A stretch of DNA of 64,000 nt from Oopsacas minuta (GCA_024704765.1 JAKMXF010000307.1:124001-188000); one strand, 5' to 3'. Shown: positions 48,403 to 60,029, numbered from the stretch's first letter. Program-made: numbers and translations. The notes: a model not told the origin generated them from the sequence alone.

Positions 48403-51188
48403 CAGTGGCGTCGTGCTTGGAAATTTTCTGGGGGGGTACAGAGTCAATAATAAATCCCAAAAGAGTTATAAATATCATAATAAAAGTACTCGAACTCTCT
48501 TTGGTTCAAACTATATTTCAAGTAATCTATGGAAAATACTATTATATCTGTAAATTAGTGTTCATATGTTCAGTACTGATATACACTATTTCCTGGGAGT
48601 ATTCCAAAATCTCTCGTGAATCTTCTCAAATGTTTTAGGGATTGAATTCATTCTGTTAGATTCAACGGACAATAACAGTAAATTACTTAACCTGTCTTCA
48701 CACATCGTGCTACGTAATCGAGTCTTAATAAGCTTTAATGTTGAAAAGAACGTTCACATGCGGAGGATGTCACTGGTAGTGTTAGAATCAACCTATATAG
48801 AATGTTCAAATTGGGATATAATTTGGCTATCCCTTCTTTGACCATATAAAGATAAAGTTTATGAATTCCAATTTTCCCGATATTGGATAATTCAATTAAT
48901 TTCGCAAGAAGTTTGTATTCATATTCTATTAAATCTGCGTCGAAGTCGCCAATATAATAACTTGCTAGTACTCTTAAATCCTGTATATTTTCAGCTTTAG
49001 GAGGATTTAAGCATTCAATAGATTTGAGAAGAGGCATGGTTTCATGTGAGAATCTACTCTGAAGCGCTTCTTTAATCAACTCTATCACATCATTAAAGAA
49101 TTGCTCTTTCATACGCTCTTTTCCAGTTAACACTATTGGTACATGGTGTTCACTATCATCCAACCTTGTAGGTACCTTCCTGTGACGTGGTTCACTATAT
49201 GTGACGCCAATATTCTCAGCAATTTTTTCAGCTTGTAAATATAATTGATCAAAGTATGCTTCAGTTGTATATCCTTGTAATGTACTAATCAAAGATTCAA
49301 TATGTAGACTTGCTGATGATATGTTAAGATCTTCATTTTGAAGATATTTTGAAATGATATTACACAATTTGAGGATATCTGTAAAGGTAACTAAACATAG
49401 ACAAAATTGGAAATCTATACATTTTGATAGAGAGAAAGCATCTGACGCTATACCAGAATCATATTTACCGTCGTATATAATAGAATCTAGAACTTTTAGA
49501 AGAACACTAATATTTTCAAGCAAAACTTGGCATGCCTCTGCACGGGAAGACCATCTAGTATCGCTTAGTGATTTAAGTGTGCCTATTTTCTTCCCTTCAC
49601 CCTGACTGGCATAGCATTTCATCTGAATATCTTTAAATAACCCATGTCTCTTTGTGCTACCCTCAATAAATGCGTACAGCTTTTGCATTATTCCAAAGAA
49701 ATTTCTAGTGATCACATTGCGTTTACAAGTATCAATAATAACTAGGTTTAACCGATGCGCATAACAATGTACAAAATATGCTTTAGGGTTCTTTACTTTA
49801 ATTAAATTTTGGACTCCATTATATCTACCAGCCATTGTTGCACATCCATCATAACCTTGACCACGTAATGATTCGATCAATAATCCGTGCTTACTGAAAA
49901 CTTCAACAATGGTTGTCACTAACCCTACAGCTGTACAATTCGCCACTTCAATCAAGTCAAGTAGAGATTCAATTATTTCACCATTTATATTGACATATCT
50001 TACTACAATAGATAATTGATCTTTCTTAGCTATATCTGGAGTAGTATCTAAACAAATTGAAAAAAAGTGAGCTATTTGAATATTTTCAATAATATCTTCC
50101 CTCAAGATTTCGGCACTATACTGAATCATTTCATTCTGAGAAGTAGGTGATAAATAACTGGGATAACCTTTTGGATTTGCTTGTCCTTTTTGTAGATGAA
50201 TCATTAAAGGTGGGTGATAACGAGAAATAAGTTCGACAATTCCCTTGAAAACACCTTTATTCGCAGACACTTCTCCTTCATTATGACCACGAAAAGGCAA
50301 GTTCAATTGAGCTAATGTAATAACTACACCAATCAGGAGATAAACAATATCTTTTCTTGATTGCCTTTCTTTATTCGCAAGAGATAATGCTTTCTTCATA
50401 TCTTCGCTGATGAGGACATCTACTGGAGTTTCATGTAAATAACTAGTCCATTTTTCCATGCACATGGAATGATTTTCACTTTTTGAATGTTTATCGAATC
50501 CCCTATTTTTCTCTAACGCATGTGGCCACTGTCTAAAACCATCTTCCACAAATGTTCTATCATATTTATTTAATGCAGAACCGAAAACACGACAGGGAAA
50601 GCACAAAGCCGAATCATTATACTTATTATACTCCAACCAGGGTCTTGAAATATACCAGTTTGCCTGAAAAGCCCTCATTTTCCCATGAAATAATGTCTGA
50701 GGGTATGAGTTATTTGGTAGTTTCAGTCGTATAGGTCCATATTTGATGTATTCAGCACGAAGTAATCTGTCTACTGGAATTACAAATTCTTGTCCCATAG
50801 CATCGTTCAACAACGATGCATTCACAAACGAAGTCTCAGATTCTATAGAACTATTAGTGACTACTGCATCTGTAGAAGTATCACTTGATTGAATAATTGG
50901 AAGAGAACATGGTGACAAAGGGTGAAAATATTTATCCAAATTCATTGACGAACAAAAGATAATAACTATATACGAAAGTTAGGAAAAAGAATCAAATAAT
51001 GTTCTAAATTGATATATAAAACAAAAAATTAAGGGTTGGCCTATGTACATGATGTAACTATCAGTAGTATGCATCAAGACCAAAAGCGAAAAGCATTAGT
51101 CGATTCGGAGAAATAAACTATCTGGAGGCGGCTCATGAAATTTGGGGGGGCCCTGGCCCCCCCGGGCCCATAGAGCACGACGCCACTG
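48403..51188 (-). mobile_element. hAT transposon, nearly intact
   Basis: A 2786-bp element with terminal inverted repeats CAGTGGCGTCGTGC and perfect 8-bp duplications CGCGTTAC. It is inserted in the P-like transposase. Just inside the right end is a GC-rich stretch of G and C runs (about 51144-51169) that can fold on itself. Its transposase is open apart from one late frameshift, so it is the youngest-looking full element in the window. Confidence 0.94.
48735..50945 (-). CDS. hAT transposase (TTF zinc finger, DUF4371-like, hATC)
   Basis: A 736-residue open frame starting MNLDKYFHPLSPCSLP. Domains in order: N-terminal TTF-type zinc finger region (about residues 70-170, with NWYISRPWLEYNK and SALCFPCRVFG), DUF4371-like RNase H region (about 175-420, LNLPFRGHNEGE, CLDTTPDIAKKDQLSIVVRY, GYDGCATMAGRYNG), the C/H motif CYAHRLNLV, and the C-terminal dimerisation motif LPVTSSACERSF. 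The frame stops just after CERSFQH. One base missing near 48738 would continue it as TLKLIKTRLRSTMCEDRL to a stop at 48586, about 786 residues. The enzyme would excise and insert its own element. Confidence 0.88.
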   Translation of the reverse strand: MNLDKYFHPLSPCSLPIIQSSDTSTDAVVTNSSIESETSFVNASLLNDAMGQEFVIPVDRLLRAEYIKYGPIRLKLPNNSYPQTLFHGKMRAFQANWYISRPWLEYNKYNDSALCFPCRVFGSALNKYDRTFVEDGFRQWPHALEKNRGFDKHSKSENHSMCMEKWTSYLHETPVDVLISEDMKKALSLANKERQSRKDIVYLLIGVVITLAQLNLPFRGHNEGEVSANKGVFKGIVELISRYHPPLMIHLQKGQANPKGYPSYLSPTSQNEMIQYSAEILREDIIENIQIAHFFSICLDTTPDIAKKDQLSIVVRYVNINGEIIESLLDLIEVANCTAVGLVTTIVEVFSKHGLLIESLRGQGYDGCATMAGRYNGVQNLIKVKNPKAYFVHCYAHRLNLVIIDTCKRNVITRNFFGIMQKLYAFIEGSTKRHGLFKDIQMKCYASQGEGKKIGTLKSLSDTRWSSRAEACQVLLENISVLLKVLDSIIYDGKYDSGIASDAFSLSKCIDFQFCLCLVTFTDILKLCNIISKYLQNEDLNISSASLHIESLISTLQGYTTEAYFDQLYLQAEKIAENIGVTYSEPRHRKVPTRLDDSEHHVPIVLTGKERMKEQFFNDVIELIKEALQSRFSHETMPLLKSIECLNPPKAENIQDLRVLASYYIGDFDADLIEYEYKLLAKLIELSNIGKIGIHKLYLYMVKEGIAKLYPNLNILYRLILTLPVTSSACERSFQH

Positions 51189-51196
51189 CGCGTTAC
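51189..51196. repeat. 8-bp target duplication of the hAT (right)
   Basis: A perfect repeat (CGCGTTAC) of 48395-48402. Confidence 0.95.
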
Positions 51197-52726
51197 CACT
51201 TCCAATGGCACAACTTACAGACAACTGCGGCTACCAATAATTTCTAACAGCCAGAATTCAGAATGATCCTCTTGAACACCACTTTGGTCTATATACGTAG
51301 ACAGATGTCAGGATCCCATGATCAGATTTCCTTTAATCAGATATTAGAAAGCGAAAGCAAACACGAACTTTCGAATCTTCTAAAGGTGTTGGATCTTGAA
51401 TATTCTTCTGCGTCTAGCTCTAAGGAAGGCACAATTTCTCTGAAAGAAATCTCGACAGATTTGTGACGACTGTAACTGTATAAATCAGAACAACTTCATA
51501 TAGAATATTATCTCACCAAATTGAACGAAATCTCACTCCCTGAAATAGAAGCCTCACAAATAGAATGTCTCGTTTATATTGCAGGATATGCAATATTTTA
51601 CAAAGGTTGCTCAATAAGTAATGAGGCTAATGTATCAAATTCATATTTTTGTTAATACATCTCGAGCCAAGTATCAGATTACAAGCCAAACTTGATTGTC
51701 TAGCTTCTATACAATATACTTTTTACTCTACTAGCATATTCTTCTGTATAATGTTTCATTTGTATAGGCTACTTTATTCAACTAATGGATTTTAGGAAGA
51801 AGGAAAACGACAAATAATTTGGTACGTGTGGGAGAGAGGAAGACTAGTTCATACATTCTTCGTGAAATGCAGGATAATTTTTGGGATGAATGTCATTCAA
51901 AAGCCACCATATATAGATGGATCTAACTTTTTGATAATGGCGATGAAGGACTCCACGATGACCATCGTCCAGGTGGTCCGACTTCCTCAATACTCGCAGT
52001 GATATCGAGAGGGTCCAAACAATTTTGGACTAGGACAGACGAATAACCCTGCGAGAGTTAGAAGTAAGGGTAGGTATATCAAAAGCCACACTACACTCGA
52101 TTATCAATGAAGATCTGGAAATGTCGAAGATAACTGCCCGTTGGATCCCAAAGCTTCTTTCAAAAGAACATAAACGTAAAAGGGTCAGAGTTAGCAAAAA
52201 TTACTTTCAAGATAGAAGGCAGAGGAAGACTTTTTGGATCGTATAGTACGGGGGATGAAACTTGGTTTCATTATTATCAACTAGAGAGAGCAAAACTCAC
52301 TCAAAGCAGTGGAAGAGACGTGATGAACCTGTACTCATCAAGGTAAAGGCCGCAAAATCAATAGGGAAGAAAATGGCAACAGTATTTTGGGACAGGGAAG
52401 GAATTATACACCTCGACTGGTTGCCTGAGAAGGCAACCATAAACAGTGATTATCACGTTGACGAATTGAAAGAATTGCGTGCAGCGATTAAACTTGAGAG
52501 GTGAGGTAAGTTAACACGTGGCGTATTGCTGCAACATGACAACGCTAGGCCCCATGTAAGCTTCAAGACAATGGCTACAATTGACGACTTAGGATTCAAA
52601 TGCCTCCCTCATCCCCCGTATACTCCAGACCTAGCTTCCAGCGACTACTGGCTGTTTGAAAAGATGAAGAGACCTCTTCGAGGGAAGAGATTTGAGGATT
52701 TCAAACGGCTGGAGTATGAAATAAAA

Positions 52727-54039
52727 CAGGGTGGCTCCAAAGTTCTGATACAAAATCATGATTAATATACAACCATTATCAGGAAGTATTCTCAATGGTT
52801 TGCTCTCCCATGACATACCTTATACGCTTCCTAACAAATATTATTTCAATTTAGTGTATTCTATTTCGAAAAAAATTGTGATTGACCATGGAATCTGAGA
52901 GGTCAGCAATTATTGAGTTGCATATGGCGGGGAAAAGTCCATCAGAAATTTTGAAACTGCTGAATATTGCAAAAAGGACGTAGGGCATTTATCTACAGGA
53001 CGATAAATCGATATAAGGAAACTGGGAACACTGTAGACAAGCCGAGATCTGGTCGTCCATGCTCTGTAACGACCTCAGCTCTCAAGAAAGTGGTGCGAGA
53101 ACGGATTCGGCGGAACCCAGACCATTCGATGAGGAAAATGGCCTTGGAGCTCAATATATCTCGCCGAGCAATACAAAAGGTTGTCAAAAGGGACCTAGGA
53201 ATGCGCTCTTTTAAACGCAAAAAGGTACAATTCCTATCTGGGTCGGTGAAAGAAAAGAGAGTGTCCCGGAGCAAGAGCCTACTTGCTCTACACGCTATTG
53301 GAGTTCTCGAAAATACCATTTTCTCAGATGAGAAATTTTTCACCATTGAAGAGGCTACAAATAGCCAAAACAACAGAGTCATCTCGACCTCAGTTTCAGC
53401 GATCCCTGATAAGTTCAGATATATCAGTCGGATGAAGACACCACTGTCGGTGATGGTTTGGGCTGAGGTCTCTGCTGTTGGTCGGAAACCACTGATTTTC
53501 ATCCCCCCAGGAGTGAAAATCAATGCCAAAACATACCAAGAGCTTGTATTAGAGCCTGTGGTAAAAGGTCTGAGCCAGACCATGTTTTCTGGACAGCAAT
53601 TTGTCTTCCAACAAGATGGTGCTCCCGCCCATACGGCCAATACGACCCAAGATTGGCTGAAGCACAATATTCCCAATTTTATACATAAGGATGAATGGCC
53701 ACCATACAGTCCCGATTTAAATCCCATGGACTATTCTGTATGGTATATCTTGGAAAACAAGGCTTGTTCTGTGTCACACAACACAGTTAGTTCTCTAAAG
53801 ATTTCCTTGTGTCGAGAATGGGAGAAGATGCCCCAAGAAACTCTGCGTGCCGCAGTAGAAGGATTCCCGAACAGACTCAGGGCTGTCATTTCCAAAAAGG
53901 GTGGTTATATTGAATAAATGACTAGGCAATCTCTTCCTAATAGTATGTATTAATTATATATAGAGAATCAATAATGTAGGTCATGCTGAATAAATATTAT
54001 AGACAAAATGGTTTGTATCAGAACTTTGGAGCCACCCTG
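52727..54039 (+). mobile_element. maT-like DD37D element, copy B
   Basis: A 1313-bp element with ends CAGGGTGGCTCCAAAGTTCT and its inverse. Unusually, the flanks share TATGAAATAAAA (52715-52726 and 54040-54051), not just TA. It has the same family and orientation-matched ends as copy A. Confidence 0.9.
52888..53917 (+). pseudogene. maT-like DD37D transposase, copy B, one frameshift from intact
   Basis: It starts MESERSAIIELHMAGKSPSE. The frame shifts once at a run of five A (about 52973-52977); from there 52967-53917 is open for 316 codons to a TAA. Domains: two helix-turn-helix units (to about residue 130), first aspartate in FSDEKFFTIEEA, second in FQQDGAPAHTANTT, third in SPDLNPMDYSVW. 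I count 37 residues between the last two, hence DD37D. Total length of about 343 residues is normal. The single run-length break could be a sequencing error. Confidence 0.87.
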
Positions 54040-54529
54040 TATGAAATAAAACAGTGGGATTAAGGAACCCCTAAATAATTCTATACCACTGGGCTGGAAA
54101 AGTTACGAGAATGATGAAAACGATGTATACAGTTAAAGGGGGAATTTATCGAAACATTTGATAATCAATTATGATCAGTATAGGTTTACTATTTGAATTA
54201 TGAAAACAAAGTCTCATTGTTTATTGAACATTCATTGCATTACATTAAGAAGTCTAATTGTTGTGAATCTTGTTAAGGCCATTTAACTTCAGATAAACCT
54301 CTCAAAGTTAACAATGATATCGGATCCCAGTATACTTTGATAGACTTAGTGGATAGAGGCTCTCTCAAATATCTTCCGGCATGTTGTGAAATGTGTGAGT
54401 ATTTTATATGAACCTTTAATCAAATTGAGAAGCATTCTTTGTTATTTTCTTTTAGATTACGGTATTCAACTATTACTGCATGCCTTGCTGACTAGTGGAG
54501 AGAGTGGGAGAACGAAGAGCCGTACAATA

Positions 54530-54598
54530 CAGTGGAACCTCCCGAATCGGGGGACCGAATCTTGGGGGCTCAACCTTCCCACTTTGCAGGTTTCACTG
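54530..54598. mobile_element. 69-bp MITE, pogo/Tc1-type ends
   Basis: A short sequence starts CAGTGGAACCT and ends AGGTTTCACTG, flanked by TA on both sides (54528-54529, 54599-54600). This is the form of a miniature inverted-repeat element mobilised by a pogo or Tc1-type transposase. It lies at the 3' end of the P-like element. Confidence 0.6.
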
Positions 54599-54891
54599 TA
54601 ATGAATTATTATCATTTTTATCTTGATTTATTGAGATATCTCTTTATCTAGTACTGTATTGTGAGTAATGGATTGTGGCTCTACTATTAAAGTATTAAAA
54701 TATGATAATTATAATTGGGGTGGGAGGTTATAGTAAATCATTACAATATAACAAATGTCACATTAGAACACTTTAGAATAGCGTTGAAAGGCATTATAAC
54801 ATTATTTGAAATTTTGAAAGTCCAGGGTAATTGCTATCCATGGTCCAGAAATTTAATAGAGTGCAACTGCCTCAGTGTAGAGAATGCTATG

Positions 54892-55639
54892 TTTATTTCT
54901 AACAAAATAATCGAGAATTAAATCATGAAATAGGTAGAGCTGAATCTTCATAAGTACATACCTACTTCTAGAGTTTGAATAAACGCCCCCACGATTATTA
55001 CAATCCCCCATCTATTCAATTTCAAAATTGACTCCACAAGTTTTAAATCATCAATCGCATCATTACTGCATATTTCAGGATCGTGAACTATTTATACAAT
55101 CATTCGGCTGGACGATAACTCTGTAAATTTGAAATCGAATAAAGTGGTTTTAGCCTTGTGTTTTCGAAAATAAATTGTAATCAAAAGCTACGCGAAATAC
55201 TGAATTAAACAAATAGTATACTATTAAAACTTTACACGATTCAAGAAGCATTTTACTGAATACACAAAAATATATCGAACAATTCGGTTTCAAGTTGCAA
55301 ACTAGATTAAAAACCAAAATAATGGGAATGTCACATCATTATTGCTGTTGCAGTCAAAGTGCATTTCTAGAAGCGGGATCTGACGAGTCCGGCACATTGT
55401 GACAATACTTCAGGCAATCGTTATTATTGAATACATAATTCAGTGGAAGTGCGTTGACATAGTTTTGTAAAGAAGAATTGCACATACAAAGATCAAATAC
55501 CAGAGGGAGACGTTAGTGGAAATATATAAATAGCGGAAGGGTTCTTCGCTGAAACTCGAATACTGAGCAAAATACTCTGGAACAACATTCAGGGCTTCTC
55601 ATTCACTAATCAAAGGAAAATACACTCGATAACCCGAAT
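54892..55639. other. Spacer between the two P-like elements
   Basis: AT-rich, no coding region recognised. It separates two oppositely oriented P-like elements. Confidence 0.4.
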
Positions 55640-57458
55640 AGGCCTTAAAATAGACCAGAACGTAACCTACGTTAAAAAAGGCCTATGCACCACCTTTGTA
55701 AATTTGGACCATAGATTAAAGGAAGGCTATTGTTAAAACTTTATTGGGTCAGATATGATATTGAATATATGTTCAATGAGTGAGAAATGATATTGAAAAA
55801 TAAATACATATTATTATGAAAACACTGAGGTAGGAAATACAATACAAATCTGAGTAGGTAAATTAAGAATGTTAATAACAGGTATAAGTAGTACAATGGT
55901 ACTTAACAAGTATATAGTTGCAAATGTACAACCTAAATCTACTAACAGCGTTCCCCAACTTCCTCCATTCAAGTACATTGAAATTTCATCAATTTCCTGG
56001 TATTTTCACAATGAAATTCATGTATAGAATTCATGTTCTTTATTAAATTAGAGAGGAAGCAGATAGTGGCTAATCTGATTAACTTTCTAGGATATCCCAA
56101 CCAACTGTATCACAAATTGGACAGCTACCCCTTCAGCTTTCACTGTCCTCTTCTTCAATGATTTTGGCTTAATTTTCACAATATATTACCCGGATGGTCC
56201 CTTAACAATATCTTTAAAAGTGAAGGGCGATCTCCAATCGATGTACAAATCTTCCATCAGGAAACAATTACTTCGAATCACAAGTATGGCCATTTCAGTG
56301 AATTTCGATCAAATGACTGCAAGAGTGTGTAAGATGATTCGAGTCATTCTCCAATTTCCCTTACTTTAGCTTCGGGGATAAAAGTTAAACAGGCTTAACA
56401 ACGATTTGATTTCTTAAAGTAAGAATGAATTATGTACCCAGCAATAAATGCAGCTGCTTGAAGTATTTATATAGTACGAGGGCCGTCCAAAAGATTTTTA
56501 GAATGAATGTTGTAACTTCATTTCTTGCACACCAATACATATTATATCTATAGTACACTATTAATAACTACTCTAGTTGAAATATCTAAGCTTTTTATCT
56601 GTTATTACTTTTTTGACAGCTACTTATATAGTCAACATTTGTCTCTAATTTTAAATTCGTACCGAAATATTTCGCATGGATTTATAGTTGAAAAGGAGAG
56701 ACTTTCGCGCAATGATACTATAGGACTTTATGAGAAAACTCAGTCCTAAAGAATCACATATTCAACTTCAGGACACATTTGGAGAAAAATCACTATCTTT
56801 GGCTACAGTGCACAACTGGAACGGTGAATTTAACCGTGGACGAAAGACTCTGAGTGATGAGATGCGATCAGGACGTCGTGCAGATGCGGTTAACGCAGAA
56901 AGTATCCAGAAAGTTAAGAAAATAATCAAAAATGAGCGTTGAATCATAATAGACGAAACAATGAGTCATTTAGACATCAGCAGAGGAAGCCTCCATACCA
57001 TACTTCATGAACATCTCTTGGTGAGGAAAGTGGCTGCACGTTGGATTCCACATAAATTTGCCGAAGAAGAAATGAAAACTCGAGTGGATTGGTGCAAATT
57101 TGTGATCAGAAAATTCGATCATGGTCGTTCAAAGCTATTGAATACATTAATTACGGGAGATACGATTTGGATTCACCAATATGACCCAGAGACGAAGCAA
57201 CAATCCCAGTTTGGCTTTTCCAGATGATGATCCCCCTCAAAAATTGAGACGTGAACGAAGTGAGAACAAGCAAATGGTTGCCAGTTTCATCTCTAAAAAG
57301 GAACATGTTGTTACTATTCCCCTCAGTGAGCAAAATACTGTAACTGCGAGTTGGTATGTCAACATTTGCATGCATAATATGATAGAAAAATGGAGCATTT
57401 TACATCCTAAAGCCTATCCCACCTCACTTCAATGGCACCATGACAAAGCAAGTGCACA

Positions 57459-57463
57459 CAGGG
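57459..57463. repeat. 5-bp target duplication CAGGG (left)
   Basis: CAGGG directly precedes the CACAGTG end at 57464; the other side reads CAAGG (60558-60562), one base different. Confidence 0.8.
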
Positions 57464-57896
57464 CACAGTGTGGCGAAATGGCCATAATGTGGAAATAGGT
57501 AAATGAATCTGTAATAACACCACAATCATACTTACATGTACTTAATCGACACTGTAGATTTCAAAAATACCAATGATTTTTTAGTGGCACAACTATAAAC
57601 CTAGTGATGACGTAATTACTGACATTTTCTAATTTTTAACACTTGTGGTTCATTAGTAAGGATATTATGAAAGTTGATAATACATGCATGTCATGGTCTC
57701 TATTCTGCTATTTGATAACGTACAATTTAAAGACCCTTAATTATATATTATATAATAATATACTATCAGATGATTTATGATAATAAGTATATCAAATAGT
57801 CATACATCTTGGAGGCTATTTGCAACTTCTCTTTTCTTCTTTTCCTGCTTCAAACGATTCTGTACTAAGATGGGTCACTACAATATAACAACCTGA

Positions 57897-59894
57897 CTAA
57901 AATATCTCTAACATTATCTGTGAAAGATGCTTTCTTGCAAGATTCCCCCGATACCGCCTTACAAATTTATTGCAAGATTCTAAACATTCCTCAGGGAGAT
58001 TCTGTAATCCCTTACCATTATTGTAAGTACCTATTAACTGAAACGAATGGGCAAGTAACTTATGCAAAGATGGAGTGATGCTTGCCCATGGGTACTCAAC
58101 TAGAATAAATTCGTACGTTTCTTTGCACAATTCTTGCATTATGTCACAGTTAATCGAGTCACCACTGTTGAGGAGTCTTAACAAAACAGATAGATTGTCT
58201 GGATCTTCTCTAATGATATTTTATCTGAAGGATTAATGGAGGAAGTGGCTCACGTCTAAAAGTCTCTTATTTAAAAAGCAGTCTCGCGCAATGTTACCAG
58301 TGGTTGAAGTGCCGACCTGGCTTGAAGGGGTAGCGACACTGAAGTTACATCTTTCCTGGAGTATAGCTCGAGCCCGTTTCATGGAAGAATTTACTTTCAA
58401 GTTTGATGGCGCCCATACCTTGTGTCCTGCATCAAGATGGTATATCAACAACATGAACCACCTGAATACACAAAGGTAAGCATGAAAGGAGACGCAGCTA
58501 TAACATCGATGTTAGGAGTTGGCTGATGTGTAATACTAATAAGTTGATTTGATGGGAGTTTCAAGTAATCTTCTTCATCAACCTCGTCAAAAAGTTGCCG
58601 AGCGTCGCTAATTAATCTGTTAATAGGAAACCAGAATGGCCCATTCTAAACTTGTAATTTGGCTATCCGTTGCAGTACACAGATGACAAGAAGGCACACC
58701 AGCTCCATCCAGCAATCCTGCCATCTTGGTATCAAAAAGGAAACGGATTATCTCGAACTGTGTATGGCCTCCAATAAAAGATAACCCATCCTGTATGATG
58801 TGGTCTGTTTGAGGATTGACTATTGTATTCATGATAAGCTTTACATTAGAATATTCTTCTTTCAAAGTTATCAGTGCTACTGGCCTAAAGCAGAACGGAG
58901 AGTTGGGTGAGCTGTTATAGAACATGTCATTTCCAAGTGTGTCTGTAATTGATATTACTTTGAATCTGTACAAAATGCAGTCTTTGTGCTTAATACAGAA
59001 TTGTTGCTTTGTTGGTTATAGGTTTGATGACAACCGGAGCCATTCAAATCATCAGATATCTTAATCTTTAGTGAGTAGTGTGAATCAGGGACTGTGTCAA
59101 TGTTGAAAGCAAGCGTCGAATGGTCAGACTAAGGATGGAATGATAAGAGACACAAGTCCCAATTGGCAATGCTTCGGGGTCTCTGACTATTTCCATTTCA
59201 TTTATTAGGCTTATTTCCCTACGATATTGCGAGACAAGCTTATAAGGAGGAAGCTTAACATTACCTTTGAGAATTCTTTTCAGATTCGTGTATTTACTTG
59301 CCCCGATTTCTAAGCTGTCCAATATATAAGCACATTCAGAGATTTGTATTTTGTTCAATACACCGCTAAAAGATCCCTTATCAATTATTTCTCTGCATAT
59401 ATCAGAAATATCACGGTCATAAGATTTTTTTGAGACTAATTCTAAAGCTAGAGCGAGTAGTTGTTTAGGCTCAATCTTTTCTCTCTCAGCTAAAAAGTCA
59501 ACATGCTCTAAAAGAACACCAAGTCTCGATCTGGAAGTCTTCATGTGACATTCGAGAATATGCCTTCGGGATTCAGTTACAATCTGTTCTAAAAAGTTTC
59601 GATTTTCAGAATCAGTGACTAAAGAGGAAAATTCAGGATCAAGCGATATTCTCTTTCTCGGATTGGATATTGTTATATGAGTAGAGCGGAAATCATATTT
59701 TCCCATGTTTCAAGATCCTTCCTGCGGTAAGCCTGTCTGGATGTTAGAAGTGATTTAAATTTGAAATGGAGAGTAGCAGTTTCTTCATCAGATAAATGGT
59801 GATTCTCAATAATATTCCCAACAGAGACTATAACACTTCTGCCATTCGAAATATAGAAACTATATGCCTCATTGTTCGTGATTAGTACAGACAT
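57897..59894 (-). pseudogene. RAG1/Transib-like transposase, copy 2 (decayed)
   Basis: Starts MSVLITNNEAYSFYISNGRS. A 212-codon frame (59068-59706) covers the region before the catalytic core. Then DLNGSGCHQ around the first catalytic position (about 59060), SPNSPFCFRPVAL, LFDTKM with the second aspartate (about 58730), CHLC, the LHKLLAHSFQLIG zinc half (about 58065) and EECLESCNKFVRRYRGNLAR with the glutamate (about 57990). It is less broken than copy 1 but has several frameshifts and stops. The motif order equals copy 3. Confidence 0.82.
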
Positions 59895-60029
59895 GATCCG
59901 CAAAAGGGCTACTTCAACATAGAAACATTATGATGTATGGTTGTAGAGTATTAGAATAACTTATAACCAGCAAAATATAGAATTTTGCTGAAAACTTTAA
60001 AACGTATGAATAATATACTTTTCGGATTT

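Larger units (their letters stand above)
51785..54120 (+). pseudogene. Mariner DD34D transposase, decayed and interrupted
   Basis: The N-terminal part is heavily broken (MDFRKKENDK). Later blocks are clear: ITLRELEVRVGISKATLHSI, ARWIPKLLSKEHKRKRV, LLQHDNARPHVS (second aspartate) and HPPYTPDLASSDYWLF (third), with 34 residues between them. The sequence is cut by the maT after RLEYEIKQ and resumes with WD at 54055, followed by stops. The first catalytic motif region (about 52250) is degenerate. Confidence 0.78.
51601..54237 (+). mobile_element. Mariner (DD34D) nested in the P-like element and itself split by a maT
   Basis: The left end CAAAGGTTGCTCAATAAGTA follows TA (51599-51600). The right end, read inward, is CAATGAATGTTCAATAAACA; the following TA is mutated to CA. 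Without the maT at 52727-54039 it is about 1.3 kb. Removing it restores P-like coding across the junction (AGYAIFY into KKSNCC). Confidence 0.8.
46214..54440 (+). pseudogene. P-element-like THAP-domain transposase, copy 1
   Basis: The N-terminal THAP zinc finger has MACHVPECRSNY, VFSFPTDNKSREKWFQAIPR and ICTHHFPGED (C-x4-C, then C-x2-H). The P-type core follows: YVNCAMNN, RYSILTHVFCLKIHGLSPAW, MDEVYIRSDASYKRGRVIRS (a candidate catalytic aspartate), MVSSLSTRFPSIRQLIPLGS, VYRDNYPLNV, DIVHIIKSIRKKLIKFEKIG and LAPKLTAKSCWPSRL. After the hAT: NDPLEHHFGLYRQMSG (candidate catalytic glutamate). After the mariner: AGYAIFYIKKSNCC and LVDRGSLKYLP. Many stops and frameshifts occur. The C-terminal limit is uncertain; a GTGAGT donor near 54395 may mark an intron. 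Confidence 0.75.
44208..54891 (+). mobile_element. P-element-like THAP transposon, copy 1, carrying four nested elements
   Basis: Ends are inferred from a long inverted repeat: CATTCTATACACTAAGGCAA at 45523 read inward, and its diverged inverse ending GAATGCTATG at about 54891. The first bases (CATAGTA, 44208-44214) lie beyond a maT insertion (44215-45522). Nested: that maT, a hAT (48403-51188), and a mariner (51601-54237) holding another maT. Without them the element is about 3.9 kb. An 8-bp target duplication could not be confirmed. Confidence 0.7.

Noticed and set aside
49354-49605. Plus-strand frames within 48735-50945
   Set aside because: They are shadows of the hAT transposase on the minus strand.
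52993-53727. 244-codon minus-strand frame opposite a transposase
   Set aside because: It overlaps the maT transposase in antisense, and the conserved motifs lie on the plus strand.
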